Assembly: GCA_038210495.1 (NCBI GenBank)
Contig: JBBQWR010000085.1
Coordinates: forward strand, 1 to 7,442
DNA: 7,442 nucleotides
Direction of reading: 5' to 3'
Source: JBBQWR01 sp038210495
GTDB taxonomy: Bacteria; Planctomycetota; Planctomycetia; Pirellulales; DATAWG01
Shown: positions 1-5,454 of the stretch, one piece after another
Layout: the number at the start of each line of letters is the position of its first letter
Numbering within the stretch: position 1 is the first letter of the stretch
Made by a program: the position numbers and the translations under genes
Notes under the pieces: generated by a model
What the model was told of the DNA's origin: nothing
Seen by the model: only the letters and a program-made list of their open reading frames with translations
The model's database searches: none

Positions 1-1434
1 TTGACCTGCTGTCCATCGTCTACGCCTTTCGGCCTCGACTAAGGCACCGGCTAACCCTGGGCGGATTTACCTTCCCCAGGAAACCTTAGGCTTTCGGCGG
101 GCAGGATTCTCACCTGCCTTATCGTTACTCATTCCGGCATAATCACCTGTACACCCCAACATCGCTCCTTACGGTACGACTCGTATCTGATGTACAGCGC
201 TCTCCTACCACTCGATCGGCCCGTAGGCCTCACGAATCCACGGCTTCGGTATAGAACTTACTCCCGTTCATTATCGGCGCAGAATTGCTCGGCCAGTAAG
301 CTGTTACGCACTTTTTAAATGGTGGCTGCTTCTAAGCCAACATCCTGGCTGTCACGGCAACTCAACTTCCTTAGTGACTGAGTTCTATTTGGGGACCTTA
401 GCCGATGGTCTGGGTTGTTTCCCTCTCGACCGCGAAGCTTATCCCTCGCGGACTGACTCCCGATATAGTCGCCCCGGTATTCGGAGTTTGGTTCAGCAGA
501 GTACCCTGGAAAGGGCCTCCAGCCGATTCAGTATCTCTACCCCCGGAGCGTAGTGGATCGAGGCTAGCCCTAAAGCTATTTCGGAGAGAACGAGCTATCT
601 CTGCGCTTGATTAGACTTTCACTCCTCCCCACAAGTCATCCCCTCGGTTTTCAACCCAAGTGGGTTCGGTCCTCCACGCGGTATAACCCGCGGTTCAACC
701 TGCTCATGGGTAGTTCGTGCAGTTTCGCGTCTACCACCAGCGACTGTGTCGCCCATTTCAGACTCGGTTTCCCTGTGGCTCCGGTCCTTAAGACCTTAAC
801 CGAGCCGCTGACGGTAACTCGCCGGATCATTATGCAAAAGGCACGCCGTCACGCATTGTCCATAAGGACCATAGCGCTCCGACCGCTTGTAGGCACATGG
901 TTTCAGGTTCACATTCCTCCCCTAGCAGGGGTTCTTCTCATCTTTCAGTCGCCCTACTGAGTTTACTATCGGTCGTTAGGTAGTATTTAGCCTTACGGGA
1001 TGGTCCCCGTCGATTCAGTCGAGATTCCACGTGGCTCGACCTACTCAGGTACCCTTCGGGAGGTGAATTGCTTTCGCGTACGGGTCTGTCACCCTCTGTG
1101 GACGAACTTTCCAATTCGTTCCGCTAGCAACGCACTTGGTAACTCCCATGTGAAAGGCCCTACAACCCCGTCGAGGAAAACCTCAACGGTTTGGGCTGTT
1201 TCCCGTTCGCTCGCCGCTACTGAGGAAATCGATTTTTCTTTCTTTTCCTGCGGATACTTAGATGTTTCAGTTCTCCGCGTTCGCCGCATGAGCCTATGGA
1301 TTCAGCTCATGCCAGTTCGGGTATCCCGGGATCAAAATTCGTTTGACAATTCCCCCGGGCTTATCGCAGTCTTCCACGCCCTTCTACGCCTCCTAACGCC
1401 AAGACATCCCCCATGTGCCCTTAGTAGCTTGACC
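1..1434 (-). rRNA. rrl: 23S ribosomal RNA, 5' half (partial)
   Basis: Read on the minus strand this is the large-subunit rRNA from its 5' end to roughly E. coli position 1400-1430, where the window ends. The 5' end is placed at 1434 because GGTCAAGCTACTAAGGGCAC aligns with the E. coli start GGTTAAGCGACTAAG. Further landmarks are GAACTGAAACATCTAAGTA (about 1258-1276), AGTAGCGGCGAGCGAACGGG (about 1204-1223), and the L11/thiostrepton GTPase-associated centre GGATGTTGGCTTAGAAGCAG (about 326-345). At the left edge GAGGCCGAAAGGCGTAGACGATG is clear. Spacing of the landmarks matches a standard 23S, so there is no large intervening sequence in this half. The 3' half and any 5S gene lie outside. No 16S gene occurs upstream of it in the window. 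The exact mature end is by homology only. Confidence 0.98.
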
Positions 1435-1522
1435 ACCTCGATCCACCGCTCGAGCCCCGAACGACCTCTTGCGAAGTCGCACAAACACCCAACCAGTTTT
1501 TCGAAGTTTTGCTACTCTCAAT

Positions 1523-1565
1523 TTGGACCATCATCGCCGGCAAGCGCGCCGACACCATGGTCCAA
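1523..1565 (-). other. Stem-loop in the 23S leader, possible processing hairpin
   Basis: TTGGACCAT (1523-1531) and ATGGTCCAA (1557-1565) form a perfect 9-bp stem. Inside it CGGC (1538-1541) can pair with GCCG (1548-1551). The element sits about 90 nt upstream of the mature 23S 5' end. No U-run follows it in the direction of 23S transcription, so it is not an intrinsic terminator of the rRNA. A role in RNase III-type processing or leader folding is inference. Confidence 0.6.
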
Positions 1566-1740
1566 GTAACGTTTTTCTTAATCTAAAACTACGCAACCTT
1601 TCCCTACCCAACCCTGCGGAAGAGTAGAGACGTTTGCGTGCTAAGAGCCTTGGAGAACATTGATAACTCACCGCTAAGGCTTGCGCCCACGCGGATCGCC
1701 ATCTTTGTTCATATTCAAGATGCCAATTACCACAAACCAA

Positions 1741-1753
1741 ATTGTCAAAGATC
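1741..1753 (-). promoter_or_regulatory. boxA-like rRNA antitermination site
   Basis: On the minus strand GATCTTTGACAAT, continuing as TTGG, closely resembles the rRNA boxA (E. coli TGCTCTTTAACAATTT), which recruits NusB/NusE and lets RNA polymerase resist Rho. It lies about 310 nt upstream of the 23S 5' end. GTTTGTGG, a few bases downstream, resembles boxC (TGTGTGGG). The embedded TTGACA might suggest a -35 box, but there is no matching -10 at 16-18 bp, so boxA is the better reading. Confidence 0.7.
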
Positions 1754-1775
1754 GGTCGCACAAATCCAGTCTTCT

Positions 1776-1793
1776 CCAGCAACCACCTGCCGG
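1776..1793 (-). promoter_or_regulatory. boxB-like hairpin upstream of boxA
   Basis: On the minus-strand RNA CCGGCA (1793-1788) pairs with UGCUGG (1781-1776), six pairs including one G-U, around a 6-nt loop. Read on the plus strand that G-U position is an A-C mismatch, so the hairpin is complete only in the 23S precursor. A small hairpin about 20 nt before boxA is the usual arrangement of boxB in rRNA leaders. The assignment rests on position and shape only. Confidence 0.45.
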
Positions 1794-1839
1794 CGATTGG
1801 TAAGAAGTCTGGCTTTGTTTCGCTGTCTTAATGGACAGG

Positions 1840-1897
1840 GGCCAAGCTCGTCTGCTCAGGGTGACCCACCAGGTCACGGCTGCAATCGAACTTGGCC
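1840..1897 (-). other. Long two-part stem-loop in the 23S leader
   Basis: On the minus-strand RNA GGCCAAGUUCG (1897-1887) pairs with CGAGCUUGGCC (1850-1840), eleven pairs in a row including one G-U. A second perfect hairpin lies inside it, GTGACC/GGTCAC (1861-1866 with 1872-1877, 5-nt loop). On the plus strand the G-U becomes a C-A mismatch, which fits function as leader RNA. It does not match a tRNA, SRP RNA or RNase P RNA. Its function is unknown to me. Confidence 0.55.
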
Positions 1898-2144
1898 TCT
1901 GGCCACTGAAACTCACTTTTTGTCGAACCCCGAGTGGTTCAAAGCGATTCAGTGATAGGTAGCTTCGCAGTAATCGCCGACGCCCAATCTCTCTCGAGAC
2001 GTCGGCATCGGGCTACTGAGGAGGATTTTGCAAAGGGCAGCCTCGTCTCGGTGTTTCGTCTAGGTGGTTGTCGCGTGGATAGTGACCCGAGTCGGCTCAA
2101 TTTTCGCCTGCGATCAACGCGGCTGAGCGATTGGGAAGGGACTG

Positions 2145-2193
2145 ACTATACAAAACACAAATGATGATGTCAAAGGGGTCGTAAAATAATTTT
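2145..2193 (-). promoter_or_regulatory. Strong sigma70-type promoter with UP element for 23S rRNA
   Basis: Reading leftward on the minus strand, TTGACA (2173-2168, perfect -35) is followed by a 17-bp spacer (2167-2151) and TATAGT (2150-2145, one base off the TATAAT -10). Upstream, AAAATTATTTT (2193-2183) matches every position of the UP-element core consensus AAAWWTWTTTT, which binds the alpha subunit C-terminal domain. It ends 9 bp before the -35 box, as in strong rRNA promoters. Transcription should start near 2138 and run through the leader into 23S. I see no second promoter of similar quality in the leader. Confidence 0.85.
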
Positions 2194-2463
2194 CAGAAAT
2201 TGCGTCCGGCTTCGAGCCCGTCGTCAAGTGCCGGTCGGGCGACCCAGCGAAGCAAGAAACTCACGCCGAGCGACCATCCTTAATCGGTCGCCGAAGATAA
2301 GCGACTTTCGGCATTATAAGGAATCGCGGCCGATTGGCAATCGGGGTAAGGGACGAAATTTCGATTCGCCAAATCACGCGGTAAATTTGCTCGCGATAAA
2401 GGCTTGTGGTAGTCGAATCGCGGCAGATCGTGAGGGAATGGGTCGGCGCGGCATAATTTTTTT

Positions 2464-2524
2464 CCGCGACGAGGGCGGGCATGGCCCGAAAGGTTTGCCT
2501 GATCTGCGCGGGTTCACGTCGCGG
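2464..2524. repeat. Inverted repeat with an internal hairpin
   Basis: CCGCGACG (2464-2471) and CGTCGCGG (2517-2524) form a perfect 8-bp stem enclosing 45 nt. Within it CGGGC/GCCCG (2476-2480 with 2484-2488) makes a tight hairpin with a 3-nt loop. Seven T's lie immediately on the left side, so neither direction shows a hairpin followed by a U-run. It lacks a tRNA anticodon arm and T arm. It may be a structured untranslated region or an operator; the function is unknown. Confidence 0.5.
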
Positions 2525-2594
2525 CACGGGCTTTCAGACTGTAAAGGTAAACTCGAAACGTCGCTGTTGCGCGTGCGACTGAGAAAGCCAGCCG

Positions 2595-2642
2595 CACAGG
2601 CGCTGGAAGCCTGTGCCACGGGCGGCTGTGCCACGGCGGCTG
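2595..2642. repeat. REP-like palindrome followed by a short tandem repeat
   Basis: CACAGGC (2595-2601) and GCCTGTG (2609-2615) form a perfect 7-bp hairpin with a 7-nt loop. The sequence then repeats: CTGTGCCACGG at 2611-2621 and 2626-2636, and GGCGGCTG at 2621-2628 and 2635-2642. This makes two imperfect units of about 15 bp. Its position in non-coding DNA is consistent with a dispersed intergenic repeat, but copy number cannot be judged from one window. Confidence 0.5.
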
Positions 2643-2753
2643 ATTGTATTCGAGCGGCGTTTCTTCTAAGCTCAGCGCCACCGTCCCAGCTTTGGACTGC
2701 CGCGGGCGTCGCGGACACCTTCCTCCAGAATATCGATCAGGGCGTTTTCTCCG

Positions 2754-2759
2754 AAAGGA
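2754..2759 (+). promoter_or_regulatory. Ribosome binding site fixing the start at 2770
   Basis: AAAGGA lies 10 nt before the ATG at 2770. It selects that start over the in-frame upstream ATG at 2644, which would put 42 unrelated, arginine-rich residues in front of a clear signal peptide. Confidence 0.7.
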
Positions 2760-2769
2760 ATCTTCTCCG

Positions 2770-3999
2770 ATGAAAAGTCGTATCGCGTTCGTTCTCGTTC
2801 TGTTGGGCGTCGCTCAAATCGCAGCCGCCGCCGATTGGCCGCAATTTCGCGGGCCCAATCGCGACGACTTCTCCCACGAAACCGGTCTCATGAAATCGTG
2901 GCCCAAAGACGGCCCGTCGCTGGCTTGGCAGATCAAGGGCCTGGGGGGCGGCTACTCCAGTATCAGCGTGGCCGGAGATCGGATTTATACCCTGGGCAAC
3001 GCCGATCGGGTGTCGAAGGTTTTTGCGCTCGCCCGCGAGGATGGCAAAATGATCTGGTCGGCTGAGGTCGGCGAAGCGGGAGGCAATCTCGGCTGCACGC
3101 CCACGGTCGATGGCGACCGCGTGTATGCGCTTGGGCAAAAAGGAGACCTCGTCTGTCTGCACACCAAGGACGGCAGTCAGGTGTGGCATCGCAATCTGCT
3201 CAAAGAATTCGAGGGCGCCAAGGGAGGTTGGGATTATTGCGAATCGCCGCTGGTCGATGGCGATCATCTGATCGTCACTCCGGGCGGCAAGGACGCCACG
3301 ATGGTGGCGCTTGACAAGAAGACGGGCGAAACGATTTGGAAGTGCGCGATCCCCTTGAAATCCCCGCAGGCCGGCTATTCGTCGATCGTCATCGCCACTG
3401 TCGGCGGCGTCAAACAATACGTGCAATTGCTCGATGGCGGACTCGCGGGCGTTTCGACCGATGGCAAACCGCTTTGGAAGTACGAAAAACTCGGCCCAAA
3501 CACGGCCAACATACCGACGCCCGTGGTTCTTAAGGATCAAATCCTAGCGGTGGCGGGCTACGGCAAAGGGGGCGCGCTGCTGAAACTCACGGCCGAAGAG
3601 GGCGAAGTGAAAGCCAAAGAGGTTTACTTCAATCGCGAACTCACCAACAAGCACGGCGGCGTAGTTGTGGTTGGCGATTATGTCTACGGCGACACGGACG
3701 ACCAGGGCCGACCGTACTGCGCCGAAGTAAAGACCGGCAAAGTGAAGTGGAAACGCGATCGCGAAGGGGACGGGCACGGCTCGGCGTCGGTCACTTACGC
3801 CGATGGCCGGCTGTATTTCCAGTACGACAACGGCGTGATCGCGCTGGTCGAAGCCTCGCCCGAGGGATACAAGGAAACCGGCACGTTCAAAGTCGCTACC
3901 GACGGCCCCGCTTGGGCGCATCCCGTGGTAGTCGGCGGACAGCTATTCTTACGCGAAGGAAATTCGCTGTTTTGCTACAACGTGCGGGACGGGAAGTGA
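2770..3999 (+). CDS. Secreted PQQ-like beta-propeller repeat protein
   Basis: The product is 409 residues. It begins with a signal peptide: Lys2 and Arg4, a hydrophobic core at 5-19, and probable cleavage after the alanines at 18-20. The mature protein opens with A-D-W-P-Q-F-R-G-P-N-R (21-31), a hallmark of planctomycete PQQ-like/BamB-like propellers. Blade repeats of the form A-L-x-x-x-x-G-x-x-x-W follow at about 86-96, 128-139, 179-190, 226-236 and 318-327, each ending in a tryptophan of the type seen in 'DGK-IW' or 'TGK-VKW'. These repeats build a seven- or eight-bladed propeller. Family members range from quinoprotein dehydrogenases to non-catalytic scaffolds such as BamB. I see no evidence for PQQ-dependent catalysis, so no enzymatic role or symbol is assigned. 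It should act outside the cytoplasmic membrane. It is probably co-transcribed with the esterase gene 52 bp downstream. Confidence 0.9.
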   Translation: MKSRIAFVLVLLGVAQIAAAADWPQFRGPNRDDFSHETGLMKSWPKDGPSLAWQIKGLGGGYSSISVAGDRIYTLGNADRVSKVFALAREDGKMIWSAEVGEAGGNLGCTPTVDGDRVYALGQKGDLVCLHTKDGSQVWHRNLLKEFEGAKGGWDYCESPLVDGDHLIVTPGGKDATMVALDKKTGETIWKCAIPLKSPQAGYSSIVIATVGGVKQYVQLLDGGLAGVSTDGKPLWKYEKLGPNTANIPTPVVLKDQILAVAGYGKGGALLKLTAEEGEVKAKEVYFNRELTNKHGGVVVVGDYVYGDTDDQGRPYCAEVKTGKVKWKRDREGDGHGSASVTYADGRLYFQYDNGVIALVEASPEGYKETGTFKVATDGPAWAHPVVVGGQLFLREGNSLFCYNVRDGK

Positions 4000-4041
4000 T
4001 TTGCAACCCGCCGCCACATTTATGAAAATTCATATATATCC

Positions 4042-4046
4042 GGAGA
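4042..4046 (+). promoter_or_regulatory. Ribosome binding site fixing the start at 4052
   Basis: GGAGA ends 5 nt before the ATG at 4052. The in-frame alternatives, TTG at 4001 and ATG at 4022, lack such a site. They would also place up to 17 extra residues ahead of the Met-Asn-Lys-Lys signal-peptide start. Confidence 0.65.
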
Positions 4047-4051
4047 CCTCC

Positions 4052-5200
4052 ATGAACAAAAAACCGCTAAACATCGCATTCGCATTGACGTTAACCGCTG
4101 GCGTCTGCTCGACGTTGTTCTCCGCCGAGCGGCCGAAGCCGCCGTCGCGCAATCCGAACACGCCCGGCTCGGTCGAGGCCAAGGAACTTGCCGATGGCGC
4201 GGTTCCGCCGCTGGACGCCGACGGCAATTTCATCATCGGCCCGACTCATAAGAAAGCGGCTGAGATGGCCGTGCAGCCAGGCGTGCCGCAAGGAACGGTT
4301 CATAGCCTCACGATGAATTCGACCGACAGCAAGATTTACCCGGGCATCGCGCGAGAGCCCAACACGTCCGGCAAAATCGACCCCGCCGATCCGGCCAAGC
4401 TCGTGGTGACCACGAGTCACGCCGCTGCGTACACTCGGCGAGTCGAAGTCTATGTGCCGAAGCAATATGTGCCGGGCACGGAGGTGCCGTTCATCGTCGG
4501 GGCTGACGGCCCCGACCACTCGCTGTTCACGGCTCTCGACAATCTCATCGCCCAGCACTTGGCGCCGACGATGATCGCGATCTCGATCGGCAACGGCAGC
4601 GGCGACGCTCAAGGGAGCGAGCGCGGATTGGAATACGACACGATGTCCGGCAAGTATGCCGAGTTTGTCGAGAAGGAGGTGCTGCCGCTCGTGGAGAAGC
4701 AATGCAACGTGAAGCTGACCAAAGACCCGGAAGGCCGAGCGACGATGGGCTGCAGTTCCGGCGGCTCGTGCGCGCTCATCATGGCCTGGTATCGACCCGA
4801 CTTGTATCATCGCGTGCTGACCTACTCGGGCACCTACGTGAACCAGCAATGGCCCTCCAGCGCCGAGACGCCGCACGGCGCTTGGGAGTTTCACGAGCAC
4901 TTGATTCCGGCTAGCCCCGCCAAGCCGCTGCGGATTTGGATGGAAGTTGGCGACCGCGATCTGCTGAATCCGAACGCGATGCGCGACGACATGCACGATT
5001 GGGTGCTGTCCAACGAAAATATGGCCAAAGCCCTAGCCGCGAAAGGCTACCATTATCAATTCGTTTTCGCCCGCAACGCCGGCCATTGCGAAGGCAGCGT
5101 GAAACAGCAGACGCTGCCCGAAGCGCTCGAATGGCTGTGGCACGGCTATCCGATCGCAGCTACCGCGCCGGCGGCGAAGAAAGACGATCAAACCAAGTAA
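4052..5200 (+). CDS. Secreted putative esterase, alpha/beta-hydrolase (Fes/esterase D-like)
   Basis: The product is 382 residues. A signal peptide is visible: Lys3-Lys4, a hydrophobic stretch at 7-23, and likely cleavage after Ala25. The Cys18 context (A-G-V-C) is a poor lipobox, so a lipoprotein is unlikely. Residues 26-120 form an N-terminal part with D-G-N-F-I-I-G-P-T-H (57-66). The alpha/beta-hydrolase domain runs from about 125 to 368. It contains the R-G-L-E-Y-D-T motif (191-197) typical of Fes-like esterases, the nucleophile elbow G-C-S-S-G-G (233-238, Ser235 by the G-x-S-x-G rule), an acid candidate in V-G-D-R-D-L (Asp301 or Asp303), and the histidine in N-A-G-H-C-E-G (His345). The triad is therefore complete. 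Such enzymes hydrolyse esters of siderophores, sugars or polysaccharide side chains; the substrate here cannot be read. No siderophore genes are nearby, so acyl or feruloyl groups on polysaccharides are an equally likely guess. The tail after 369 is low complexity (Ala/Lys rich). Confidence 0.88.
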   Translation: MNKKPLNIAFALTLTAGVCSTLFSAERPKPPSRNPNTPGSVEAKELADGAVPPLDADGNFIIGPTHKKAAEMAVQPGVPQGTVHSLTMNSTDSKIYPGIAREPNTSGKIDPADPAKLVVTTSHAAAYTRRVEVYVPKQYVPGTEVPFIVGADGPDHSLFTALDNLIAQHLAPTMIAISIGNGSGDAQGSERGLEYDTMSGKYAEFVEKEVLPLVEKQCNVKLTKDPEGRATMGCSSGGSCALIMAWYRPDLYHRVLTYSGTYVNQQWPSSAETPHGAWEFHEHLIPASPAKPLRIWMEVGDRDLLNPNAMRDDMHDWVLSNENMAKALAAKGYHYQFVFARNAGHCEGSVKQQTLPEALEWLWHGYPIAATAPAAKKDDQTK

Positions 5201-5454
5201 GGCGACGAGCGGTAACGGCCCACTGATTGTGGGGTGGCAGGATGATGTAATCCCCAAAACGCGCCGCGTCGAATAGCGGTCCGTGTTTCGCCCGATGTTC
5301 GCAACTCCTTGCCTTCAAGTCTTGCTCCGTGCGGGCGGCCGCAATCTTTGTAGCCTTGCATAAACGTCGGCCAATTGGAATCGTCGGCCAGATGCGTTCA
5401 CGCATTTCCTGATAAGACATTTTGTATTCCAGTTCCACGGGTTAGAGAACACGC
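5201..5454. other. Intergenic gap between esterase and ABC-F genes
   Basis: A weak hairpin CCCAC/GTGGG (5219-5223 with 5229-5233) follows the esterase stop but has no T-run, so I do not call it a terminator. A 9-bp direct repeat CGTCGGCCA occurs at 5365-5373 and 5382-5390, 17 bp apart, with the palindrome CCAATTGG (5371-5378) between. A minus-strand frame is open across most of the gap (see findings). No convincing promoter for the ABC-F gene was found; AT-rich sequence at about 5404-5430 is the likeliest place. GAGAA (5445-5449) is a weak ribosome site for the next gene. Confidence 0.5.

Larger units (their letters stand above)
1435..2138 (-). other. Precursor leader of the 23S rRNA transcript
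   Basis: This is the roughly 700 nt between the predicted transcription start (about 2138) and the mature 23S 5' end. It holds no tRNA, no 16S and no credible protein gene. It does contain a boxA-like site, a boxB-like hairpin, a long stem-loop at 1840-1897 and a strong stem-loop at 1523-1565. Another small stem pairs 1647-1652 with 1676-1681 (AGCCTT/AAGGCT). The 10-mer TTTGTGCGAC occurs twice on the minus strand, at 1755-1764 next to boxA and at 1476-1485 near the mature 5' end. I infer that this sequence is transcribed and then trimmed off. Processing sites cannot be placed because the 3' flank of 23S is missing. Confidence 0.7.
2194..2753. other. Gene-free spacer between divergent units, rich in inverted repeats
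   Basis: This stretch separates the leftward 23S promoter from the rightward secreted-protein genes. Open frames cross it, but none has a plausible ribosome site or a recognisable protein. Small inverted repeats include GCCCG/CGGGC (2216-2220 with 2236-2240), AATCGG/CCGATT (2282-2287 with 2330-2335), GGCTTTC/GAAAGCC (2529-2535 with 2583-2589) and GTCGC/GCGAC (2560-2564 with 2575-2579). The larger ones are listed separately. Seven T's occur at 2457-2463 without a hairpin directly before them. I find no convincing promoter for the rightward genes, although one must lie here or near the start codon. Confidence 0.6.

Noticed and set aside
405..1569. Open frames of 69, 117 and 189 codons on the plus strand (and one on the minus strand) across the rRNA region
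   Set aside because: They overlap or lie antisense to 23S rRNA and its leader. Such frames are a well-known source of false protein calls in databases.
1523..1576. Hairpin followed by a T-run as a plus-strand terminator
   Set aside because: No plus-strand gene precedes it, and the T-run starts 7 nt after the stem; it lies inside the 23S leader.
1742..1747. TTGACA on the minus strand as a second promoter -35 box
   Set aside because: No acceptable -10 at 16-18 bp; the surrounding sequence matches boxA better.
1435..2140. tRNA-Ile/tRNA-Ala or other tRNA in the leader, as in classical rRNA spacers
   Set aside because: Only isolated TTCGA-like strings are present; no cloverleaf with acceptor, anticodon and T arms could be built.
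2315..2320. TATAAG as a -10 box for the rightward genes
   Set aside because: No -35-like hexamer at a usable distance, and it lies about 450 bp from the first start codon.
2464..2524. tRNA or riboswitch (including c-di-GMP type, from GGCAAACC on the minus strand)
   Set aside because: Too short for a tRNA with no T arm, and the remaining conserved c-di-GMP riboswitch segments are missing.
2644..2769. Longer N-terminus for the beta-propeller protein from the ATG at 2644
   Set aside because: It would bury the signal peptide behind 42 residues; the ATG at 2770 has a good ribosome site and begins the signal peptide directly.
2228..2773. 181-codon plus-strand frame starting at GTG
   Set aside because: No ribosome site, low-complexity arginine-rich translation, passes through several inverted repeats, and runs into the well-supported start at 2770 in another frame.
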